Below, piece by piece: positions 1 through 6,036 of a DNA stretch of 11,332 bases. Source of the DNA: Bacilli bacterium (GTDB lineage: Bacteria; Bacillota_I; Bacilli_A; ML615J-28; CAG-698); assembly GCA_028691905.1 (NCBI GenBank), contig JAQUYJ010000025.1, positions 1-11,332 on the forward strand. Direction: 5' to 3'. The position numbers and the translations under genes were made by a program. The notes beneath the pieces were generated by a model. The model made no database searches, was not told the origin of the DNA, and worked only from the letters and a program-made list of their open reading frames with translations. Each line of letters begins with the position of its first letter. Positions within the stretch are counted from its first letter, which is position 1.

Positions 1-339
1 ATCCCCTTCAAAAAAAGTAGGATTCATTGAGGTTTGGTTCACGACAGGAAAAAAGATGAAGAAAAAAACGATTTGTACAAAAAACAAAGCACTGATTATC
101 ACCTCGAAATAATCAAGGAGTTGATATAACGTCTTTAATGGCTGATTTTTTTCTTTTAAAAAAGAAAAGAGTTGGTGGGTATTTTGATAAGTCAAAAAAA
201 CTGCCATGGCAAGGATAGACAAGCCAATAATTGTTTCAGCATTGAGTATCGGTACTGCTGTTATATTGAGAAGAAGAAAACCTAACAATACATAGAGTAA
301 AATCAGTATTGTTAGGATTTTTCGAAACTGTTTTTTCAT
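1..339 (-). CDS. lepB: Signal peptidase I (S26 family), N-terminal part, runs off left edge
   Basis: The reading frame starts at ATG 339-337 and stays open for 113 codons to the window edge, so the gene is partial at its 3' end. The last visible residues (about 101-113) read NQTSMNPTFFEGD, which matches the S26 signal peptidase box with the catalytic serine (S-M-x-P-T...G-D); here the serine is residue 104. Family knowledge: this enzyme removes signal peptides from exported proteins on the outer face of the membrane, using a Ser/Lys dyad. The lysine would lie beyond the edge. Three hydrophobic segments are visible (about 6-30, 33-51 and 79-98), with a basic N-terminus and a charged loop at 52-75. 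This topology puts the serine outside, as needed. Typical Bacillus SipS-type enzymes have one membrane segment before the serine, so the N-terminus is long. Its start codon overlaps the ftsK stop (ATGA), suggesting translational coupling. The identification rests on one motif plus topology. Confidence 0.78.
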   Translation of the reverse strand, partial: MKKQFRKILTILILLYVLLGFLLLNITAVPILNAETIIGLSILAMAVFLTYQNTHQLFSFLKEKNQPLKTLYQLLDYFEVIISALFFVQIVFFFIFFPVVNQTSMNPTFFEGD

Positions 340-2249
340 AGATCTTCGAGAATACTTTCCAATTGCTCCAGGCTTACTTCCACATTGCGGGCACGACTGC
401 CCATGTTTTCTGAAACAATCCCCAAATCTTCCAATCCCTGAACAATCGCCTGGGCGCGGTTAAAACCAATTTTAAAAGCCTGTTGAATCCGGTTAATCGA
501 TGCACTGTTGTTTTCAACAACAAAACGGGCGACTTCGGAAAACATTTCATCATTGATACCGTCATTATAGGTTTCCTGGGCCAATTTTTCTTCCAATTCT
601 TCTGTTGTAAACAGGAATTGAGCATCCGTCTGCTCCCGTATGAACTTGGTTACTTTTTTAATTTCTTCTGCGGAGATAAATGCTCCCTGCAGCCGCTGTT
701 CACTGACACTGTCATTATAGAGCATATCACCATGACCAAGCAGCTTCTCTGCTCCGGAATGATCGAGGATAATCGTAGAATCAATCTGTGTTTTTACCAT
801 AAAGGCAATTCTGGTTGGAATATTCGTCTTAATGGTTCCTTTAATGACGTCAACAGAAGGTCTTTGGGTAGCGACAATGAGATGAATACCGGAAGCTCTT
901 CCTTTTTGGGTCAAACGTTGAATATAATCTTCCACGTCATTGCCTGATACCATCATTAAATCAGCCAATTCATCTATTACGATGACTATATAGGGAATAT
1001 GCTGAACCTGTTTATTGCTTGCAGCAAGTTTGAAATATTCATCATATTCTCTTACTTTCATGGTTCGAAACAATTGATAACGGTTCTGCATTTCCTCAAC
1101 CGCCCACTTCAGTGCTGCCGTGGCTACTTTCGGTTCGGTAATAACCGGCGTTGCGAGATGGGGGATATCTTCATAATGAGCAAATTCAATAATTTTTGGA
1201 TCAATTAAAATAAGTTTCACATCATCGGGATGGGCTTTGTATAAAATGCTTGTAATAATGGAGTTAATACAGACACTTTTACCGCTTCCTGTTGTTCCAC
1301 CGATTAAACAGTGGGGCATTTTCGATAAATCCAAATAAACCGGATTTCCTCCCAAATCCAATCCCAAAACAACATTCATCGGTTTGTTGTCATTTAAAAA
1401 ATCAGATTGCGATAATAATTCTCCAAACAGTACCAGGTCTGTTACTTCATTTGGTGCTTCAATACCGACTGTCGATTTACCGGGAATGGGAGCCTGAATC
1501 CGCAGATTTTTAGCACGCAGAGCAGCCATCAGATTACTGGAAATATTTTTGACTTTTTGAACCCGAATACCCGGATCCAGCTGCACTTCGAATTGAGTGA
1601 CAGCGGGACCCTTTGTGAAGTGGACCACATGACCTGCAATATCAAATTCCCGTAATGTTTCATCAATTTTTTCACGTTGAAACTGGACAGCTGTCAGGTC
1701 ATTTTGACGAACCGGCTTTCCCCTTTTCAACAACTGGAGGGGAGGAGCAACATATTTAATTGATTTGGAAGAATGGGATGGCGTCTTTTTGACGGTATAT
1801 TCCTCCAAAGGCTCTTTTTCCTCTGTTTCTTCCAATTCCAATTCGATATCGTCATACAAAGATTTGGGTTCTTCTTCGTTTTCTTCATATGGCTTTTTTA
1901 TTGCTTCAAATCTCTTGGGTCCCAATTCTTCCGGCACCGCTTCTTCTTTTGGTAATGGTTTTGGTTGTTGCTGATAGAAAGGCGTTGCCATTTCTTCCGG
2001 ACGGGAAATCAAATAATCTTTATAATCCTCTTTATTGATTCGCTGCTCTTTTTCCCGGAAGGCATCATATTGACGGCCTTTGTTACCGTATTGGGCACCA
2101 CTGAACGTGATTTCATCTTTTACCTTGGTCCCAAATATCGAGGAAATAAAAGGCTCAACTTTATAATTAGGTTGTTTTTGCTCTTCATCTTCAATTATTT
2201 CTGGTTCTTTATCCTCAATTTGTGGGATAATAAATTTTTTATCAGCCAT
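336..2249 (-). CDS. ftsK: Soluble FtsK/SpoIIIE-family DNA translocase
   Basis: A 637-residue protein. Residues 1-165 are very acidic and low in complexity, with no membrane segment. The alpha/beta motor follows: Walker A GGTTGSGKS at 317-325, Walker B IVIVIDEL at 421-428, and an ATQRPS motif at 460-465. The C-terminal gamma winged helix lies at about 565-632 (DNA-orienting domain, with NRAQAIVQGLEDLGIV). Family knowledge: hexameric ATPases of this type pump double-stranded DNA to clear chromosomes from the division site. The canonical FtsK/SpoIIIE N-terminal membrane domain is missing, so the protein resembles the soluble B. subtilis SftA in architecture, although it is shorter. ATG 2249 is preceded by AGGAGGAG within the 10 bases after the upstream stop, so it is probably translated from the operon message of the 3060 gene. 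It ends in TGA overlapping the next start. A PFISSIFG segment at 33-40 stands out from the charged linker and may be a docking peptide (inference). Confidence 0.95.
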   Translation of the reverse strand: MADKKFIIPQIEDKEPEIIEDEEQKQPNYKVEPFISSIFGTKVKDEITFSGAQYGNKGRQYDAFREKEQRINKEDYKDYLISRPEEMATPFYQQQPKPLPKEEAVPEELGPKRFEAIKKPYEENEEEPKSLYDDIELELEETEEKEPLEEYTVKKTPSHSSKSIKYVAPPLQLLKRGKPVRQNDLTAVQFQREKIDETLREFDIAGHVVHFTKGPAVTQFEVQLDPGIRVQKVKNISSNLMAALRAKNLRIQAPIPGKSTVGIEAPNEVTDLVLFGELLSQSDFLNDNKPMNVVLGLDLGGNPVYLDLSKMPHCLIGGTTGSGKSVCINSIITSILYKAHPDDVKLILIDPKIIEFAHYEDIPHLATPVITEPKVATAALKWAVEEMQNRYQLFRTMKVREYDEYFKLAASNKQVQHIPYIVIVIDELADLMMVSGNDVEDYIQRLTQKGRASGIHLIVATQRPSVDVIKGTIKTNIPTRIAFMVKTQIDSTIILDHSGAEKLLGHGDMLYNDSVSEQRLQGAFISAEEIKKVTKFIREQTDAQFLFTTEELEEKLAQETYNDGINDEMFSEVARFVVENNSASINRIQQAFKIGFNRAQAIVQGLEDLGIVSENMGSRARNVEVSLEQLESILEDL

Positions 2250-2259
2250 TTTTCTCCTC

Positions 2260-3060
2260 CTAATTATTACTTTCCAAATTCTCTTCTATTTCTTTAATTG
2301 TTTTCTCGATGTCACTTTCTATTTCTTTTTCTTCCTGGAAAACACTCTTATTGTAAACTTTTACGGTTTCTTCGCCGACAATTTCAATGATCGTTTTTGC
2401 GAGTTTATTCGTTCCAATCGAAACGGTCGCATTTATCATCAGTTTCTTCACCCAATATACAGGATTAAGCACGTTTAGTACAGCCAGTGAAGTACTTAAT
2501 ATAGATGAAAGTTTGGTTTTCTTGGCTGCTTTAACTGCTTTGCTTTCATCTATTTTCTTTTTCATATCCAAAATTTTTAAAATCTGCGAGATTTTAATTT
2601 TTTTAACCTGACGGAGTATTTTTCCGCTGAATAACTGCTCGATACGATTGGTTATATAATGATTTAAGCGCATTAATTCATCTATTGAGAGTTCATATAT
2701 TGGATAATGGGACTTTGGATAGTACAAACGGGCAATGTCATGGATTAACTGCCACGAGATATCCCTGACATCAGTAAATTTTTGCGCTGTTGTCTTTCCG
2801 GCATCGGTTTCCTGATATTCGTTTAACGCACTGCGAATTAATTTCTGAATGGCTTCGTCTGTCACTGTTTCTTCTGTTTCCACAACCTGAGGTTTCTTTT
2901 GATTTTTTAATGAAACCAAAATAGCAATGACATAAATAAAAGCACACATTACAAATCCAATTGCTATTCCCGCAAATAAGATCAATACATTGCCCCAATC
3001 CCATTTAGACAAAAGTTCCATGATAAATTCTTTGATTGCATCAAAAAAATTCAATATCAT
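2260..3060 (-). CDS. One-pass membrane protein, unknown function, possible DUF697-GTPase-associated module
   Basis: A 266-residue protein of no certain family. It has an amphipathic N-terminus (1-20) and one strong membrane segment (about 24-51). A basic KNQKK follows, which predicts a cytoplasmic C-terminal body. Residues 95-165 contain W-x-x-I-H-D-I-A-R-L-Y-Y-P, then a helix with conserved-looking R/E positions. Residues 193-240 (LNVLNPVYW ... VYNK) form a helical, membrane-interacting-looking stretch. From memory, the IARxYxP block and the NP...VYxK end resemble the region that accompanies GTPase/DUF697 proteins. No GTP-binding motif is present here, so any such kinship is inference. The C-terminus (243-266) is acidic and probably coiled coil. 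The ATG at 3060 is preferred over an in-frame GTG at 3069 because the latter overlaps the GGAGG ribosome site. It is the first gene of the operon with ftsK and the signal peptidase, 10 bases upstream of ftsK. Stop is TAG. Confidence 0.85.
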   Translation of the reverse strand: MILNFFDAIKEFIMELLSKWDWGNVLILFAGIAIGFVMCAFIYVIAILVSLKNQKKPQVVETEETVTDEAIQKLIRSALNEYQETDAGKTTAQKFTDVRDISWQLIHDIARLYYPKSHYPIYELSIDELMRLNHYITNRIEQLFSGKILRQVKKIKISQILKILDMKKKIDESKAVKAAKKTKLSSILSTSLAVLNVLNPVYWVKKLMINATVSIGTNKLAKTIIEIVGEETVKVYNKSVFQEEKEIESDIEKTIKEIEENLESNN

Positions 3061-3068
3061 GTTTTTCA

Positions 3069-3073
3069 CCTCC
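3069..3073 (-). promoter_or_regulatory. Ribosome binding site deciding the 3060 start
   Basis: GGAGG on the minus strand, 8 bases before ATG 3060. The alternative in-frame GTG at 3069-3067 overlaps this site and so cannot be the normal start. Confidence 0.85.
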
Positions 3074-3082
3074 GTCTCCCTT

Positions 3083-3111
3083 ATTCTACTACAAATCTCT
3101 CTTTATTTCAA
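3083..3111 (-). promoter_or_regulatory. Sigma-A-like promoter for the leftward operon
   Basis: On the minus strand, -35 TTGAAA (3111-3106) and -10 TAGAAT (3088-3083) are separated by exactly 17 bases. Transcription would begin near 3076, giving a short leader that enters the GGAGG site of the 3060 gene at once. It would drive the membrane protein, ftsK and the signal peptidase gene. No operator-like repeat is evident. Confidence 0.72.
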
Positions 3112-3136
3112 ATGATTTTTTGTTTTCAAACAGGGA

Positions 3137-3165
3137 TTGTCTTTTTTCTTTGTTTATGGTATGAT
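3137..3165 (+). promoter_or_regulatory. Sigma-A-like promoter for the HAD phosphatase gene
   Basis: -35 TTGTCT (3137-3142), a 17-base spacer, and -10 TATGAT (3160-3165). The start point is predicted near 3172. An AAAAGGA ribosome site (3176-3182) follows immediately, before ATG 3189. The divergent leftward promoter lies only 25 bases away (-35 to -35), so RNA polymerase binding at one may affect the other. Confidence 0.72.
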
Positions 3166-3188
3166 AGGTAAAAGAAAAGGATAAAAAT

Positions 3189-3998
3189 ATGGAATTAAGA
3201 AATTTTCTTATTGCTGTAGATTTGGATGGTACACTGGTCACGGGTTTTGATCGGGTTGACAGAAAAAGTATTCGTTATTTAAAAAAACTGGCAAAAAACA
3301 ATTTTGTTGTTATTGCAACCGGTCGACCTTATCGCTCCAGTAAATATTATTATGATATGATGCATCTGGACACCCCCATCATAAATTACAATGGGGCACT
3401 TCTCCATCATCCCCGTAATCCCAGCTTCCCCAAACAGACCATTCATGTACCGAAAGCAGATTTGTTTGCCTTCATGCAAGCAAATCAGGAACAAATCGAA
3501 ACTGTTTTCTGCGAGATAGAAGATGAAATCTATTTATCCAAGTGGACACCCTATATCAAACCCTATCTTCATCTCGAAGGAGGAAACCTGCAGATTGGAG
3601 ATTTACCGACAATTCTTCCAAATGATCCCAATGGTGCCATCATTTTTTCAAAGCTCGGTTCAGAACAGCAACTCCTGGATGATGTGAAAAGACGTTTCCA
3701 GGGTCGGATTTTACTTCGCTTTTGGAAAATAAATGAAGTGGTTATCTCTGAATTTTATAATCCGGTTACTTCAAAACGGGCTGCATTACAAAAAATATGT
3801 GATTTCTACCAGATTCCCCTTACAAAAACGATAGCAATCGGTGACGGTAACAATGATATAGAAATGATTCAGTTTGCCCATTATTCGGTAGCAATGGAAA
3901 ACGCCCATGAAGATTTAAAGAAAGAAGCAAAGCATCAGACAAAACACGTAAAAAAACACGGTGTATATTACTTTTTAAAACAATTACAAAAATGTTAA
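3189..3998 (+). CDS. Cof-type HAD-IIB sugar/nucleotide phosphatase
   Basis: A 269-residue soluble protein with the full set of HAD motifs. Motif I is DLDGT at 11-15 (nucleophile D11, acid/base D13). Motif II is IATGRP at 42-47 (T44). Motif III is K196 in TSKRAAL. Motif IV is GDGNND at 218-223, which binds magnesium. The cap inserted between motifs II and III (about 80-190) and the INYNGALL strand at 65-72 fit the C2B cap of the Cof/YidA group. Family knowledge: these enzymes dephosphorylate small sugar phosphates, flavin or nucleotide phosphates with broad specificity, so the substrate cannot be named. Length is normal for the family. The gene has its own promoter and is not closely linked to neighbours: 321 bases separate it from pit. 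Stop is TAA. Confidence 0.92.
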   Translation: MELRNFLIAVDLDGTLVTGFDRVDRKSIRYLKKLAKNNFVVIATGRPYRSSKYYYDMMHLDTPIINYNGALLHHPRNPSFPKQTIHVPKADLFAFMQANQEQIETVFCEIEDEIYLSKWTPYIKPYLHLEGGNLQIGDLPTILPNDPNGAIIFSKLGSEQQLLDDVKRRFQGRILLRFWKINEVVISEFYNPVTSKRAALQKICDFYQIPLTKTIAIGDGNNDIEMIQFAHYSVAMENAHEDLKKEAKHQTKHVKKHGVYYFLKQLQKC

Positions 3999-4021
3999 CG
4001 TTTTTATTCTGCCAATACCGA

Positions 4022-4050
4022 TTGACTTATTTGTAAAGATATTGTAAAAT
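4022..4050 (+). promoter_or_regulatory. Sigma-A-like promoter of the pit leader
   Basis: -35 TTGACT (4022-4027), a 17-base spacer, and -10 TAAAAT (4045-4050). This is one of the best promoter matches in the window. The start is predicted near 4057. It would transcribe the small ORF and, by readthrough, pit and the DUF47 gene. I found no recognisable PhoP box, but the pattern could be missed by eye. Confidence 0.75.
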
Positions 4051-4055
4051 AAGAT

Positions 4056-4126
4056 AGGTCCTAAGAATGGACTTTGATAATGCAAAACAAAATAATAAGT
4101 TTGTTCTTTTTCTTTAATAAACTTAT
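4056..4126 (+). promoter_or_regulatory. Structured 5' leader with two hairpins
   Basis: Hairpin 1 pairs AGGTCC (4056-4061) with GGACTT (4069-4074), with one G-U pair and a 7-base loop. It sits right at the predicted RNA 5' end. Hairpin 2 pairs ATAAGTTT (4095-4102) with AAACTTAT (4119-4126). It extends inward by a G-U and two A-U pairs to an 11-bp stem with a pyrimidine-rich loop. Both lie between the promoter and the ribosome site of the small ORF. I do not recognise a known riboswitch class. Hairpin 2 is AT-rich and has no T-run after it, so it is not a terminator; stabilising the RNA or shaping downstream folding are possible roles. Confidence 0.5.
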
Positions 4127-4150
4127 CAACCACGTATGAAGGAGTTCGAA

Positions 4151-4246
4151 ATGAGAAAACGTTTGAATCATCTTCCTATTGCTTGGAATTTGATGGCTGC
4201 TTCTTTGGAATCAGCTGTCGTTTTTGTTATCATTATTTATTTATAG
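4151..4246 (+). CDS. 31-residue small membrane peptide or leader peptide upstream of pit
   Basis: ATG 4151 is preceded by AAGGAG (4139-4144) at an ideal 6-base spacing. The frame gives 31 codons ending in TAG. The peptide starts MRKRLNHLPIAW and ends with a hydrophobic run SAVVFVIIIYL. It therefore has a basic head and a short C-terminal membrane-type helix (about 16-31). The promoter upstream and the terminator 13 bases downstream make a compact transcription unit around it. It could be a leader peptide whose translation tunes the terminator ahead of pit. It could equally be a small membrane protein in its own right, possibly acting on the phosphate permease. I recognise no family. The ribosome site and codon content support translation, but the ORF is short. 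Confidence 0.6.
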   Translation: MRKRLNHLPIAWNLMAASLESAVVFVIIIYL

Positions 4247-4259
4247 AGATGATTGATGT

Positions 4260-4291
4260 TGAGTACAAGACCCTTCTTATACTCATTTTTT
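4260..4291 (+). terminator. Intrinsic terminator/attenuator in front of pit
   Basis: TGAGTA (4260-4265) pairs with TACTCA (4280-4285). After one C/A mismatch, AAGA pairs with TCTT across a CCCT loop, and six T follow (4286-4291). Only 28 bases remain before the pit start, and they hold its ribosome site, so no further promoter fits. Transcription of pit must therefore read through this element, which makes it a candidate attenuator. The small ORF stop at 4246 is close enough that a ribosome paused there could touch the base of the hairpin. I found no strong competing antiterminator; the best is a weak TCAAC (4126-4130) with GTTGA (4258-4262). Confidence 0.75.
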
Positions 4292-4319
4292 ATTGCTTAT
4301 TTGAAAGAAAGGACATAAA

Positions 4320-5366
4320 ATGAATTTAAGTGATTTTCTTAATCAGCTTTTCAGCAATCCTGTTTTGGCGATTACTGTTCTGCTGACCCTGGCAGTTATC
4401 TTAATCAATGGGTGGACGGACGCTCCGAATGCCATTGCCACTTGCGTTTCCACAAGAGCAATATCCCCCCGTAATGCGATTATAATGGCCTCTATTTTCA
4501 ATTTCCTTGGTGTTTTAATCATGACACTCATTAATTCCACTGTGGCGCAAACAATCTATAAGATGGTCGATTTTGGTGGAGACGCCAGTAATGCCCTTGC
4601 TGCACTCTGTGCTGCGATGGTTGGCATTGTCATATGGGCAACCCTTGCCTGGGTGTTTGGTATTCCAACCAGTGAGAGCCATGCTTTGATTGCGGGGATA
4701 TCCGGAGCTGCCATCGCCCTTCAAAATGGGTTTGGCGGTATAAATGGGGCGGAATGGGTGAAAGTTTTATATGGACTGGTTCTGTCCACCGTTCTTGGTT
4801 TTGGATCAGGATGGCTCATTGTAAAAGGAATTGAAGCGATATTTCGGAAAATAGACCGCCGCAAGACTGAAAAACTATTTAAGAACGGACAGATTTTTGG
4901 TGGAGCAGCGATGGCCTTCATGCACGGTGCGCAGGATGGTCAGAAATTTATGAGTGTTTTCCTGTTGGGTGTTTTTCTGGCCCAGGGCAATGCAAATGTT
5001 ACCAGCTTTGTGATCCCGATTTGGTTAATGGTTCTCTGTTCGCTCGTAATGGCCCTTGGAACATCCATAGGGGGATATCGGATTATTAAAACGGTGGGTA
5101 TGGATATGGTAAAACTGGAGAAATACCAGGGATTTGCCAGTGATTTGTCTGCTGCCGGCTGTTTGCTGTTTTCATCATTAATCGGTGTCCCCGTCAGTAC
5201 AACTCATATGAAAACAACAGCTATCATGGGGGTTGGCTCTGCAAAACGACTATCCCTGGTCAAATGGGGGGTCGTAAAAGAAATGGTCTTGACCTGGATT
5301 CTCACCTTCCCCGGTTGTGGCTTAATTGGCTTTGTTATGGCCAAACTGTTTATTGCTATTTTTTAA
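4320..5366 (+). CDS. pit: PiT-family inorganic phosphate permease
   Basis: A 348-residue polytopic membrane protein. The two inverted PiT signature repeats are visible. NGWTDAPNAIAT (30-41) and PTSESH (116-121) lie in the first half. MHGAQDGQKF (201-210) and PVSTTH (291-296) lie in the second. A charged cytoplasmic loop (about 175-190) separates the halves. Family knowledge: PiT proteins take up phosphate or metal-phosphate driven by the proton or sodium gradient. At about 350 residues it is of the compact bacterial type. ATG 4320 has AAAGGA (4308-4313) at 6-base spacing. It is followed after 13 bases by a DUF47 gene, the classical pit-associated partner. It is preceded by the leader with its small ORF and terminator, which suggests conditional readthrough. 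Sulfate or other oxyanions are less likely substrates. Confidence 0.95.
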   Translation: MNLSDFLNQLFSNPVLAITVLLTLAVILINGWTDAPNAIATCVSTRAISPRNAIIMASIFNFLGVLIMTLINSTVAQTIYKMVDFGGDASNALAALCAAMVGIVIWATLAWVFGIPTSESHALIAGISGAAIALQNGFGGINGAEWVKVLYGLVLSTVLGFGSGWLIVKGIEAIFRKIDRRKTEKLFKNGQIFGGAAMAFMHGAQDGQKFMSVFLLGVFLAQGNANVTSFVIPIWLMVLCSLVMALGTSIGGYRIIKTVGMDMVKLEKYQGFASDLSAAGCLLFSSLIGVPVSTTHMKTTAIMGVGSAKRLSLVKWGVVKEMVLTWILTFPGCGLIGFVMAKLFIAIF

Positions 5367-5379
5367 GAAAGGATAACTT

Positions 5380-6006
5380 ATGTCGAAACAAGATTCTTAT
5401 TATTTTAATTCATTCGTTCATTTAGTCGAATACTCCTGTCGGGCAGCCAAATTATTAAAAGAGGTTATCAATAACTATGACCCATCACAACTGGAACAGT
5501 TGAAAGATCAAATGCATGATATCGAACATGCTGCCGACCTTGCAAAACACCTCATTATCGAGAAATTAGTCAAGGAATTTATTACTCCGATTGAACGGGA
5601 GGATATCATTAAAATCACACAGGATATTGATAATGTTACAGATGCAATTGAAGATGTTCTTCTTCGTTTGTATATGTATAACGTGCAAAGCATTCGCGAA
5701 GAATTCAAGGAATTTGCAGATATTATTGTACAGTGCTGTGATGGTTTAATTGTTGCAACTTCTGAATTCCAATTTTTCAAGCAACGAAAAGTCTCAAAAC
5801 TCTACGAAGCCATTGTTGAAGTAAACCGTTTGGAAGAAGTCGGTGACCGTATCTACACCAATCTGGTCCGTAATCTGTTTACTACCGAAAAAGATCCTGT
5901 TAATTTGGTGATTTGGGAAGAATTGGCTTACCGTTTTGAAAAATGCTGCGATGTGTGTGAAGATGTCGCTGATGCAATCGAAGCTGTGGTCATGAAAAAT
6001 AAATAA
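5380..6006 (+). CDS. DUF47/PhoU-like Pit accessory protein
   Basis: A 208-residue, wholly helical, soluble protein of the DUF47 (PhoU_div) family. Acidic metal-binding-type motifs occur in both halves: HDIEHAAD (46-53), EREDIIKITQDIDNVTDAIEDV (within 72-93), EEVGDRIYTN (152-161) and EDVADAIE (194-201). These match the two PhoU-like three-helix bundles. Family knowledge: DUF47 proteins are nearly always encoded beside pit and are thought to gate or regulate the permease at the membrane, by analogy to PhoU with PstSCAB. The 13-base gap carries AAAGGA (5368-5373), and no promoter lies between, so it is co-transcribed with pit. The length is typical. No PhoR/PhoB or pst gene is visible here. It is the last gene of its operon, with a terminator overlapping the TAA. 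Confidence 0.93.
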   Translation: MSKQDSYYFNSFVHLVEYSCRAAKLLKEVINNYDPSQLEQLKDQMHDIEHAADLAKHLIIEKLVKEFITPIEREDIIKITQDIDNVTDAIEDVLLRLYMYNVQSIREEFKEFADIIVQCCDGLIVATSEFQFFKQRKVSKLYEAIVEVNRLEEVGDRIYTNLVRNLFTTEKDPVNLVIWEELAYRFEKCCDVCEDVADAIEAVVMKNK

Positions 6007-6036
6007 AAGCATTTCAAAGTTGAAGTGCTTTTTTTT
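6006..6036. terminator. Bidirectional intrinsic terminator between convergent genes
   Basis: The hairpin at 6006-6031 pairs AAAGCATTTCAA with TTGAAGTGCTTT (one G-U). On the plus strand an eight-T run ends at 6036, ending the pit operon. On the minus strand the same stem is followed by TATTTATTT, giving a weaker terminator for the hydrolase gene. It overlaps the stop codons of both flanking genes (TAA 6004-6006 and minus TAA 6037-6035). Confidence 0.85.

Noticed and set aside
483..947. A 154-codon plus-strand ORF opposite ftsK
   Set aside because: It lies wholly antisense to conserved motor sequence and has no convincing ribosome site or recognisable domain, so it is a shadow frame.
1965..2297. 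A 110-codon plus-strand ORF opposite the ftsK start and the preceding gene
   Set aside because: It is the mirror of the acidic ftsK N-terminus and its ribosome site; it is rich in Phe/Leu from reversed acidic codons.
3061..3069. GTG 3069 as the start of the membrane protein
   Set aside because: It overlaps its own GGAGG site; ATG 3060 has correct spacing.
3988..4005. AT-rich near-palindrome at the end of the HAD gene as a terminator
   Set aside because: The stem is about 7 bp of mostly A-T with a TTAA loop, and its T-run is part of the stem. It is too weak to call.
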